NCBI GenBank assembly: GCA_049431945.1
Contig: JBMTDJ010000011.1
Location: 1-41,373 of the forward strand
Source of the DNA: Mxb001 sp049431945
Lineage (GTDB): Bacteria; Actinomycetota; Actinomycetes; S36-B12
Direction: 5' to 3'
Length of the DNA stretch: 41,373 bases
Part shown: in pieces, positions 34,206-40,413 of the stretch
Numbering within the stretch: position 1 is the stretch's first letter
How the letters are laid out: the number at the start of each line of letters is the position of its first letter
Translations under genes and position numbers: made by a program
The notes under the pieces: generated by a model
What the model saw: only the letters and a program-made list of their open reading frames with translations
Database searches by the model: none
What the model was told of the DNA's origin: nothing

Positions 34206-34619
34206 GTGAGTGGCCAGGCTGCACCCGTGCTGGGCGCCCTGGGCATCTCAGCGGGCACCGTGGTGTGGGAGATCGGGACCGACGACGACGCTGACGGCGA
34301 ACTCCGTGAAGCCCTCGCTGCGGCCGAGGGAGTCGAGCTCGTCGATGACGACTACGACGACGTGGTCGATGTCGTGCTGCTGTGGTGGCGCGAAGACGAC
34401 GGCGATCTCGTCGATGCTCTCGTCGATGCGATCGGCCCGCTCGCCGATCACGGCGTCGTCTGGCTGCTCACTCCGAAGCCAGGACGTGATGGACATGTCG
34501 AAGCCGAGGACATCTCCGATGCGGCGCCGACCGCGGGCCTGCAGCAGACGTCGACCGTGAGTGCCGGCCGTGACTGGCAGGGCACGCGACTCGTAGCACC
34601 GCGCGCGGGCCGGCGCTAG
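34206..34619 (+). CDS. DUF3052 family protein
   Basis: This 137-residue acidic protein matches actinobacterial DUF3052: LGISAGTVVWEIGTDDDADGELREAL, ELVDDDYDDVVDVVLLWWREDDGDLVDALVDA, GVVWLLTPKPGRDGHVE, AAPTAGLQQTSTVSAGRDWQGTRLVAPR. The function is unknown. It occurs divergent from aceE in many actinobacteria, followed by a peroxiredoxin, the same neighbourhood as here. GTG at 34206 follows GAGGAGG. The stop overlaps the convergent gene by 4 bp (CTAG). Confidence 0.88.
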   Translation: MSGQAAPVLGALGISAGTVVWEIGTDDDADGELREALAAAEGVELVDDDYDDVVDVVLLWWREDDGDLVDALVDAIGPLADHGVVWLLTPKPGRDGHVEAEDISDAAPTAGLQQTSTVSAGRDWQGTRLVAPRAGRR

Positions 34620-35566
34620 CTGCCGCGCAGCCTGCGCCAGACGCCCCCGATCGCATCCCCTACCGCCCGAGCTGCCCCCGCTGACGACTCATATGCGCTG
34701 AGAGCAGCGCGCAGCCCGTCCGTGCCGGGCAGCCCGGGGGCCCGGGACAGCGCCTGGGCGACGGCGAGCAATCCGGTGAGGTCCTCGGCCTTGAGGTCAC
34801 CCCTGGCGTACGCCGCGGGCGCGGAGGCGCGACCCGACGCGATGTCGAGCAGGAGGCCCGCATCGCACATCAGCGCGGGGCCTTCGGGATCGCGCACCTG
34901 GGCCGTGCGCCAGTCTCCGTCGCATGCGCCCGTGCCGATGCGGATCTGCGGTGTGATGGCCGTGAGGGACAGGTTGGCGTCCTGTTGAGCAGCGACGGCA
35001 CCAACCGTGTCGACGAGAGCGGTGAGCCCTGCGGTGAGGAGTCCCGCGGGCGCGCGCACTCCTGCCGGCTCGAGATCTCGCGCAGCAACCGCGCACTGGT
35101 ACGCCGTTGCCGCGACGAGCGTGCCGAGAGGGACGATGCCGAGTGGACCCGCGACGGGGAGGAGGGCCTCGCGACCGACGTCCGACGATGCGGCCCATGA
35201 CGCGACCTCGTCGCGGGCGCGCAGCAGGGACTCGCGCATCTGCTGGGGGGAGTCGTCCACGTGTGTCTGGATCACCCGTGCCTCGATGGCGTTGAGCGGC
35301 TCTGCGGTGGGGTCGCCTGCGAGAGCGGCCTGGCGAATGGCAGGGAGCGGCCTGCCTTCGGGCCAGGAGCCGAGGACGACGAGGGTGCGTGCCGCCGTCC
35401 GGCCCGACTTGCGACTCGGTGCTCGCAGATCGACGCCATCGACCGCCTGCAGCAGGTCATCCCACGCGGCCACGGTCGCCGCGAGGGTCGCAGGAAGGTC
35501 GCTGCTCACCCGGCCGCGCTCGCCGGGCTCGGGCACGAGGCCTGCGGGCGGTAGCGTCACACGCAC
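34616..35566 (-). CDS. Hypothetical protein, possible DinB/maleylpyruvate isomerase-like plus SCP2-like protein
   Basis: I do not recognise this 316-residue protein firmly. The N-terminal helical part (LPATLAATVAAWDDLLQAVDG) resembles DinB/mycothiol-dependent maleylpyruvate isomerase N-terminal domains, and the C-terminal part (LLLDIASGRASAPAAYARGDLKAEDLTGLLAVAQALSR) resembles the SCP2-like domain often paired with it. The usual metal-binding His residues of DinB are not obvious, so activity is doubtful. GTG at 35566 is used; GTG at 35560 and a later GTG are possible. It diverges from the peroxiredoxin gene with 23 bp between starts. Confidence 0.6.
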   Translation of the reverse strand: MRVTLPPAGLVPEPGERGRVSSDLPATLAATVAAWDDLLQAVDGVDLRAPSRKSGRTAARTLVVLGSWPEGRPLPAIRQAALAGDPTAEPLNAIEARVIQTHVDDSPQQMRESLLRARDEVASWAASSDVGREALLPVAGPLGIVPLGTLVAATAYQCAVAARDLEPAGVRAPAGLLTAGLTALVDTVGAVAAQQDANLSLTAITPQIRIGTGACDGDWRTAQVRDPEGPALMCDAGLLLDIASGRASAPAAYARGDLKAEDLTGLLAVAQALSRAPGLPGTDGLRAALSAYESSAGAARAVGDAIGGVWRRLRGS

Positions 35567-35589
35567 ATCCTGCCGCGAGAGGAGGGGTC

Positions 35590-36033
35590 ATGGTCCATGT
35601 GGGCAGCGTCGCTCCTGCTTTCACGCTGACCGACCAGCACGGCCAGCAGGTCTCGCTGTCGGCCCTGAATGATGCTTCGCTCATCGTGTTCTTCCCAGCG
35701 GCGTTCACCCCGGTCTGCGGCGGAGAGCTTCAGGCTCTGCGCCCTGTGGCCCTGCAGGTGAGAGTGCTCGCGGTGTCCTGTGACTCGATGTTCGTGCTCC
35801 GCGCGCTGTCCGACGTCGAGGGGATCGAGTTCGCTCTCCTCAGTGATTTCTGGCCTCATGGTGATGTTGCGCGGGCCTACGACGCATTCGACGACGGCAC
35901 CGGGATGGCACGGCGTGTCAGCGTGCTCATCGACGGTGATGGTCGAGTCACCAATCGGTGGCAGTCGCCGGCCGGGCAGGCTCGGGACGCCGACGACTAC
36001 CTGCGGGCCGTCCGGTCTCTCCCTCGTGACTAG
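35590..36033 (+). CDS. AhpE-like peroxiredoxin
   Basis: This 147-residue thioredoxin-fold protein reduces peroxides. The peroxidatic Cys is C43 in FFPAAFTPVCGGEL, with the Pro and Thr of the PxxxTxxC motif in place; the family usually has FYPxAFTxVCTGEL. C64 in LAVSCDS is at a place where many 1-Cys members also have Cys, and no typical resolving Cys follows C43. A likely reductant is mycothiol/mycoredoxin, given mshC. A GAGAGGAGGGG site precedes the ATG; TAGCGT at 35552-35557 is a candidate -10. It follows DUF3052 in the conserved aceE neighbourhood. Confidence 0.88.
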   Translation: MVHVGSVAPAFTLTDQHGQQVSLSALNDASLIVFFPAAFTPVCGGELQALRPVALQVRVLAVSCDSMFVLRALSDVEGIEFALLSDFWPHGDVARAYDAFDDGTGMARRVSVLIDGDGRVTNRWQSPAGQARDADDYLRAVRSLPRD

Positions 36034-36096
36034 GGGCCGGCGAAGGGCCTCGTGAGCCCAAGATGCGGACCTGTCCGATCGGGTGTCCACTAGGCG

Positions 36097-36132
36097 TGTG
36101 GTCGGCGGGGGCCCGAGACCCCGCCGACCACA
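36097..36132 (+). terminator. Strong hairpin after the peroxiredoxin gene
   Basis: Perfect 14-bp arms, TGTGGTCGGCGGGG at 36097-36110 and its complement at 36119-36132, enclose an 8-nt loop. It lies 63 bp after the peroxiredoxin stop and ahead of the ABC operon. No U-run follows; an L-shaped terminator is likely. Confidence 0.7.
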
Positions 36133-36229
36133 TGTGTGTCCGGGAGCCTGCCCTACCGCGACGATGCGACCGTGGGTTGTCGGTGCCGACACCCTCCGTC
36201 TCATTCCGTCCAGCGCGAATCAGGTGACC

Positions 36230-36235
36230 TAGAGT
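36230..36235 (+). promoter_or_regulatory. -10 hexamer TAGAGT for the ABC operon, leaderless
   Basis: TAGAGT is followed by 7 nt and the GTG at 36243, with no Shine-Dalgarno sequence, which fits a leaderless mRNA and supports this start. Confidence 0.5.
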
Positions 36236-36242
36236 CGCCACC

Positions 36243-37148
36243 GTGACCATCGACGTCCAGCACGTCAGCAAAATGTTCGGCTCGATACGCGGCGTAGACG
36301 ACCTCAGCTTCACCGTGCCAGACGGCAAGGTAACCGGCTTCCTTGGGCCCAACGGGGCAGGGAAGTCCACCACGATGCGCCTGATGCTTGGACTTGATCG
36401 GGGGCAGGGCCGAACCCTGTTCGACGGACGAGCGCTCACGGACTACGCCCATGCGAGCAAGGTGGTGGGCACTCACCTCGACGCTCGCCCATTCCTGCCG
36501 GGCAGATCCGCGCGCGACCACCTGCTGATGCTCGGTGCCGATGCCCGGGTGAGCAATGCGCGCATCGATGAGGTCCTCGCCACCGTGGGTCTAGCCGATG
36601 TCGCCCGACGGCGGCCGAAGACCTTCTCCCTCGGGATGGCTCAACGCCTCGGCCTCGCGGGCGCAATCCTCGCGAATCCACAAGCGCTCATGCTGGATGA
36701 GCCCGCCAACGGCCTAGACCCCCAATCGATCCAGTGGCTCCGGGAGTTCCTGCGGCATTACGCCTCGCAGGGGCATGCGGTCCTCGTGTCGAGCCACCTG
36801 CTCAGTGAGATGCAACTCATGGCGGACCACGTCGTTGTGATTGCGCGTGGGCGCCTCGTCGCGGAGGGTGCGGTCGAGGAACTCTCGGCGCGAGGTAGCG
36901 ATGTCCTCGTTCGCACGGATGACGTCGCGGTGCTTCGTGCCGCCCTCAAGGCCCGGGGCGCGAGGGTCTCGGACGAGGGAGGCAATGCCCTAGGCGTCAG
37001 CGGGCTAGGCCGAGATGACGTCGGTCGCGCCGCATTTGAGTCAGGATGCATCGTATTCGAGTTGAGCGAACGTCGCGCTAGCCTCGAGGAGACCTTCTTG
37101 CAGCTGACGGGCGACGGCCAGGAATTCGCGTTTGGGGAGACCCCGTGA
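36243..37148 (+). CDS. ABC-2 type exporter, ATP-binding protein
   Basis: This 301-residue ATPase has Walker A GPNGAGKST, signature FSLGMAQRLGLAGA (a variant of LSGGQ), Walker B ALMLDEPANGLDP and the switch His in VSSHLLSEM. The C-terminal extension resembles that of drug or bacteriocin exporters (CcmA/BcrA type). It pairs with the permease gene, whose GTG overlaps its stop. The substrate is unknown. Confidence 0.93.
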   Translation: MTIDVQHVSKMFGSIRGVDDLSFTVPDGKVTGFLGPNGAGKSTTMRLMLGLDRGQGRTLFDGRALTDYAHASKVVGTHLDARPFLPGRSARDHLLMLGADARVSNARIDEVLATVGLADVARRRPKTFSLGMAQRLGLAGAILANPQALMLDEPANGLDPQSIQWLREFLRHYASQGHAVLVSSHLLSEMQLMADHVVVIARGRLVAEGAVEELSARGSDVLVRTDDVAVLRAALKARGARVSDEGGNALGVSGLGRDDVGRAAFESGCIVFELSERRASLEETFLQLTGDGQEFAFGETP

Positions 37149-37894
37149 CCGGACCACTGCTCTACGAATGGCGTCGCATCCGCACCGTAAGGTCTACGTG
37201 GCTCCTTGTCGCGGTCGGGATCGTCGTACCCGCCGGGCTTGCTGTCCTCTTCTCTGGGCTCGGGCAGTCGACAACGGATCAAACTGGAGAGCCCCCCGCC
37301 GAGGTGGCCACGGCCTTAGCGGCACTCCTTCCCCTGGCGGCAGCGATCCTGTGCACCGTCGGGGCGGCGTCCTTCGGCCAGGAATATCGTCACGGCTTGA
37401 TCCGCGTGACGTTGTCGATCTTCCCGCAGCGCACGACAGTCTTCGCGGCCAAGCTCATCACGGTCACGGTGCTCGTGGCAGTGACGGCCGTCGCGACGAT
37501 TGCGGCGATCGTGCTGGCTGAGTACCTGGGGAGGCTTGTCGCTGGGGCCCCGTCGGGATGGCCGAGCGGGGTGCTTGGCTCCCTGGGCGTCATCGGAGTC
37601 CTCTACGTGACTATCTTCGCGCTCATTGCCTTCGCGATCACCGCACTCACCCGCAATCAGCCCCTGGGCATCATTGCGCCCATCGTGCTGGCTGTCCTCA
37701 TCGAGCCGCTGATCGGTCTCATTGCCCAATCTCAGTTCTGGACATGGAGTGACTGGGTGCTTCCGTTCTCCAGTGGCCAAAGCGCCCTCGCGGTAGGGGG
37801 TGCGGAAGCCTGGGGGCACATCGCCGTCTTCTTCGCGTGGTTCGCCGCCCTGGGGATTGCCGCGTGGCTCCTCTTTCGGCGCCGCGACGCCTGA
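37145..37894 (+). CDS. ABC-2 type exporter, permease
   Basis: This 249-residue membrane protein has about six hydrophobic segments and a cytoplasmic N-terminus (LLYEWRRIRTVRSTW), with FGQEYRHGLIRVTLSIFPQRTTVFAAKL after the second helix, as in ABC-2 permeases such as BcrB-like proteins. It would form the channel with the upstream ATPase. Start GTG at 37145 overlaps the ATPase stop (GTGA). The substrate is unknown. Confidence 0.9.
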   Translation: MTGPLLYEWRRIRTVRSTWLLVAVGIVVPAGLAVLFSGLGQSTTDQTGEPPAEVATALAALLPLAAAILCTVGAASFGQEYRHGLIRVTLSIFPQRTTVFAAKLITVTVLVAVTAVATIAAIVLAEYLGRLVAGAPSGWPSGVLGSLGVIGVLYVTIFALIAFAITALTRNQPLGIIAPIVLAVLIEPLIGLIAQSQFWTWSDWVLPFSSGQSALAVGGAEAWGHIAVFFAWFAALGIAAWLLFRRRDA

Positions 37895-37901
37895 ATGTCG
37901 C

Positions 37902-38171
37902 TTGGCGGCAACCGCCGCTAATGAGCGCCGTGCGCGCCTGAACAAGGTCAACTTCCGGGGAGTGGTCCTGCGCCACGCACACCTGCATGAGGCGTCCTTG
38001 GTGGGCACGAACCTGACTGGCGCGGACCTGACTGGCGCGATCTACTGCCGGACGACAGCATCAACAACAGCGGCTGCTGACAGGGACGACATTCCGACAC
38101 CCTTATGCGGATCCGGTGTTGCGCCCGCTGCCGCTTCCGCCTCGTTAGTCGAGCCGCGAAGTATCTTATGA
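37902..38171 (+). pseudogene. Pentapeptide-repeat protein remnant
   Basis: The frame at 37935-38050 encodes a pentapeptide-repeat run (VNFRGVVLRHAHLHEASLVGTNLTGADLTGAIY) of about six units, then an unstructured Ala/Thr-rich tail to a TGA at 38169-38171. No ATG or GTG start and no ribosome site is found; TTG at 37902 is the only plausible start. It lies directly after the ABC permease and looks like the 3' end of a lost gene. Confidence 0.45.
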
Positions 38172-38225
38172 GGGGGCAACGGACCTGGAGGATTAACCTG
38201 CCGGCTGAGCCGCGGGAGGAGCGTC

Positions 38226-38294
38226 ATGAAGTTTGTCGTCGTCGAGGAATTCACCGTCGACATTCACGACGGCAAGACCGGTGCCTCACCGTGA
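38226..38294 (+). CDS. 22-residue small protein or leader peptide, coupled to membrane protein
   Basis: The ORF MKFVVVEEFTVDIHDGKTGASP has a strong GGGAGGAG ribosome site placed 6 nt before the ATG, and its TGA overlaps the GTG of the next gene (GTGA). This is the same coupling used by the window's conserved gene pairs. It may be a small protein or a leader that sets translation of the downstream membrane protein. TATCTT at 38162-38167 is a possible -10. No homology is recognised. Confidence 0.5.
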   Translation: MKFVVVEEFTVDIHDGKTGASP

Positions 38295-38536
38295 GCACCA
38301 AGACCCTGCTCATCGTCGCCGGCGTCCTGTACGCGGCCGCCTTCACGCTACTGGCCGTCGTCGGCAACGCTGACGCCACCTTGGATGCGGGAGGGACCAT
38401 CAACGAGCCCATCAACCGGATGCCCTTCATTCCCATGGCCGTCGTGGCTGCCTTCGCCTTCCTCATCGCCAGCGGCATCGTCGCCGTCACCGCCTTGCGC
38501 GGACTCATCCGCGCACTCCGGGCTCCCCAGGCATGA
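38291..38536 (+). CDS. Small two-helix membrane protein, unknown function
   Basis: This 81-residue protein has two hydrophobic helices (TLLIVAGVLYAAAFTLLAVVG and MAVVAAFAFLIASGIVAVTAL) joined by a short polar loop, with a basic C-terminus (RGLIRALRAPQA). I do not recognise the family. GTG at 38291 overlaps the stop of the 22-residue ORF; the Arg-rich in-frame extension upstream is not credible. It is followed by a tRNA gene on the opposite strand. Confidence 0.65.
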   Translation: MSTKTLLIVAGVLYAAAFTLLAVVGNADATLDAGGTINEPINRMPFIPMAVVAAFAFLIASGIVAVTALRGLIRALRAPQA

Positions 38537-38586
38537 CCGGCCACGACGCCCGCGGACACCTCGACCCCGGCGCCGTCGTGTTCGAT

Positions 38587-38603
38587 CGGGCCTCATCGGC
38601 CCG
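38587..38603. terminator. Weak hairpin between the membrane protein gene and the tRNA
   Basis: CGGGCC/GGCCCG form a 6-bp stem with a 5-nt loop between convergent transcription units. No U-run is present, so terminator activity is uncertain. Confidence 0.35.
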
Positions 38604-38653
38604 CGGGATCGACCGTCGTAGCTGGTTACCGCGGCTGACGTGCTGCTTCGTTG

Positions 38654-38726
38654 TGGGCCCGGCCGGCCTCGAACCGACGACCCCTTCCTTGTAAGGGAAG
38701 TGCTCTACCAACTGAGCTACAGGCCC
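38654..38726 (-). tRNA. tRNA-Val (anticodon UAC)
   Basis: The reverse complement folds as a full 73-nt cloverleaf: acceptor GGGCCTG with CGGGCCC (one G-U pair), D-arm with AGCTCAGTTGGTAGAGC, anticodon stem CTTCC/GGAAG with loop CTTACAA giving anticodon UAC, and T-arm GTCGG TTCGAGG CCGGC. The discriminator is A and CCA is not encoded. On the minus strand TAGCCT (38737-38742) lies 10 nt upstream of the 5' end as a candidate -10; it overlaps the divergent nif3 promoter region. Confidence 0.95.
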
Positions 38727-38749
38727 GCGGGCCATGAGGCTAGCGGCGA

Positions 38750-38755
38750 TACCCT
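38750..38755 (+). promoter_or_regulatory. -10 hexamer TACCCT for nif3, leaderless
   Basis: TACCCT is followed by 6 nt and the ATG at 38762, the same hexamer and spacing as at the TMEM175 gene (7097). No ribosome site is present. Confidence 0.55.
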
Positions 38756-38761
38756 CCGGAC

Positions 38762-39679
38762 ATGACCTCGGCCTCAAGTCTCACCCGGGTGATCGATCTC
38801 CTGGAGCGGCGCTATCCGCCGAGCACGGCTGAGGCGTGGGACGCCATCGGGCTGGTGTGCGGTGACCCGCAGGCACCGGTACGACGCATCCTGTGGGCGG
38901 TGGACCCGGTCGAGGCGGTGGTCGATGAGGCCATCGACATGGGCGCTGACCTGGTGATCACGCACCACCCGCTCTTCCTCTCCGGTGTGCATGGGGTCGC
39001 TGCCACGACGGCGAAGGGGCGCGTCGTGCACCGACTGATCAGCGCTGGTACGGCGCTGTACTGCGCCCACACGAATGCCGATGTCGCCGATCCCGGCGTA
39101 TCCGATGCCCTCGCCGCGACGATCGGGCTGACACGCACCCGACCGGTCGTCCAGGCACAGTCCGACAGGGGCGGATTCGACGTCCCGCCGGGCCAGCCCG
39201 ACAGGGGCGGCTTGGCCGACCCGCCGGGCCGCACCGAGGACCCGGAGGGCATCGCGACCGGTCTCGGCCGGATCGGGGAACTCGAGCAGCCCACGACCCT
39301 GGCCAACTTCGCCGCTCGCGTCGCCGACGCCCTACCCCCGACGCGGCATGGTGTGCGCGTCGCGGGGGATCTGGGCAGGCGAGTGCATCGAGTGGCGGTG
39401 TGCGGAGGCTCGGGTGACTCGCTCCTCGCCATCGCCACCGACATGGGCGCCGATGTCCTCGTGACGGCCGACCTCAAGCACCACCGGGCGCTGGAGCACC
39501 TCGAGGAAGGCGGTTGCGCGATCATCGACGTCGCCCACTGGGCCAGTGAGTGGCCGTGGCTGGAGCAAGCTGCCCAACTCCTCGACTCCGACCTCGCCCG
39601 CGAGGGGACTACGGTGGTCAGCGTCGTGTCCGCGCAGCCCACGGATCCGTGGTCGATGACGCTGAGGAGTGAGCCCTGA
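38762..39679 (+). CDS. NIF3-like dinuclear metal-centre protein
   Basis: This 305-residue protein belongs to the Nif3/YqfO family, hexameric proteins with a two-metal site; the cellular role is not settled. Metal-binding motifs are DLVITHHPLFLSGVHG (H68, H69), YCAHTNADVADPG (H102, D106) and a C-terminal IDVAHWASEWPWLE with His and Glu. Residues 133-156 are two 12-residue units (QSDRGGFDVPPG, QPDRGGLADPPG) from a tandem 36-bp repeat, inserted between the two family domains. It starts an operon with a zinc-ribbon protein and an RNase HI fusion, a conserved actinobacterial order. Confidence 0.9.
   Translation: MTSASSLTRVIDLLERRYPPSTAEAWDAIGLVCGDPQAPVRRILWAVDPVEAVVDEAIDMGADLVITHHPLFLSGVHGVAATTAKGRVVHRLISAGTALYCAHTNADVADPGVSDALAATIGLTRTRPVVQAQSDRGGFDVPPGQPDRGGLADPPGRTEDPEGIATGLGRIGELEQPTTLANFAARVADALPPTRHGVRVAGDLGRRVHRVAVCGGSGDSLLAIATDMGADVLVTADLKHHRALEHLEEGGCAIIDVAHWASEWPWLEQAAQLLDSDLAREGTTVVSVVSAQPTDPWSMTLRSEP
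39159..39230 (+). repeat. Tandem pair of the 36-bp dispersed repeat, inside nif3
   Basis: Copies C (39159-39194) and D (39195-39230) abut exactly and agree at 31 of 36 positions. Copy D equals the reverse complement of 8746-8781 without a mismatch. Because 36 is a multiple of three, the pair adds 24 residues without breaking the nif3 frame. Each copy is an imperfect palindrome. Confidence 0.9.
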
Positions 39680-40413
39680 ACGCCGATCCGCAGGACCAGT
39701 TGACCCTGCTCGAGGTGCAGCAGCACGACCTTGAGATCGATCGCGCCCGGCATCGCCGCGCCACGCTCCCCGAGGCGGTCCACGTGGCCGAGCTCGAGGC
39801 TTCTGCGAGGGCCCTCGACGACGACATCACCCGGGCAGCCGTCGAGGTGAGCGACCTTGAGGCGGAGCAGCGCAAGGCTGATGCCGACGTGGACCTCGTG
39901 CGTCAGCGCGCGGTCAAGGACCGTGAGCTTCTTGAGACCATCAACGACGCCAAGCAGTTGTCCAATCTGCAGCATGAACTCGAGTCGCTGGCCCGGCGCC
40001 AGTCCGACCTTGAGGATGTCGAACTCGAGGTGATGGAGCGGCTGGAGGCGGCCCAGAAGGCCCATGCGGGGCTCGTCACCGCGCGCGAGGCGCTCAGCGT
40101 GGAGATGGCGACGGCGAAGACAGCGCTCGACAATGCGCTCGCTGACCTCGCAGACGACGAGCGGACCGCCACGGCCGCCCGCGCCGCAGCCGCCGATCGC
40201 GTCCCAGCCGACCTGCTGGCCCTCTACGACAAACTGCGTGCCGACAACGGCGGGATCGGGGCGGCCGCGCTGCACCGTGGGCGTTGCGAGGGCTGCCGGA
40301 TCGAGCTCACGCCCGTTGACCTCGGGCGGATTCGCGAGGCCCCTGAGACCGAGGTCATCCGGTGCGAGGAGTGTCGTCGCATCCTGGTGCGCGCGGCGGA
40401 ATCCGGCCTGTGA
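39676..40413 (+). CDS. Coiled-coil C4-type zinc-ribbon protein (probable CTG start)
   Basis: This protein of 245 residues has a long N-terminal coiled coil (about 30-170) and a C-terminal zinc ribbon, CEGC...CEEC. Its function is not firmly known; it sits between nif3 and the RNase HI fusion as in other actinobacteria. The conserved N-terminus NADPQDQLTLLEVQ requires a start before TTG 39700. The only candidate is CTG at 39676, which overlaps the nif3 stop (CTGA) and has GAGGAG 6 nt upstream. In-frame TGA at 39670 rules out anything earlier. If CTG is not used, the gene begins at 39700. Confidence 0.8.
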   Translation: MNADPQDQLTLLEVQQHDLEIDRARHRRATLPEAVHVAELEASARALDDDITRAAVEVSDLEAEQRKADADVDLVRQRAVKDRELLETINDAKQLSNLQHELESLARRQSDLEDVELEVMERLEAAQKAHAGLVTAREALSVEMATAKTALDNALADLADDERTATAARAAAADRVPADLLALYDKLRADNGGIGAAALHRGRCEGCRIELTPVDLGRIREAPETEVIRCEECRRILVRAAESGL

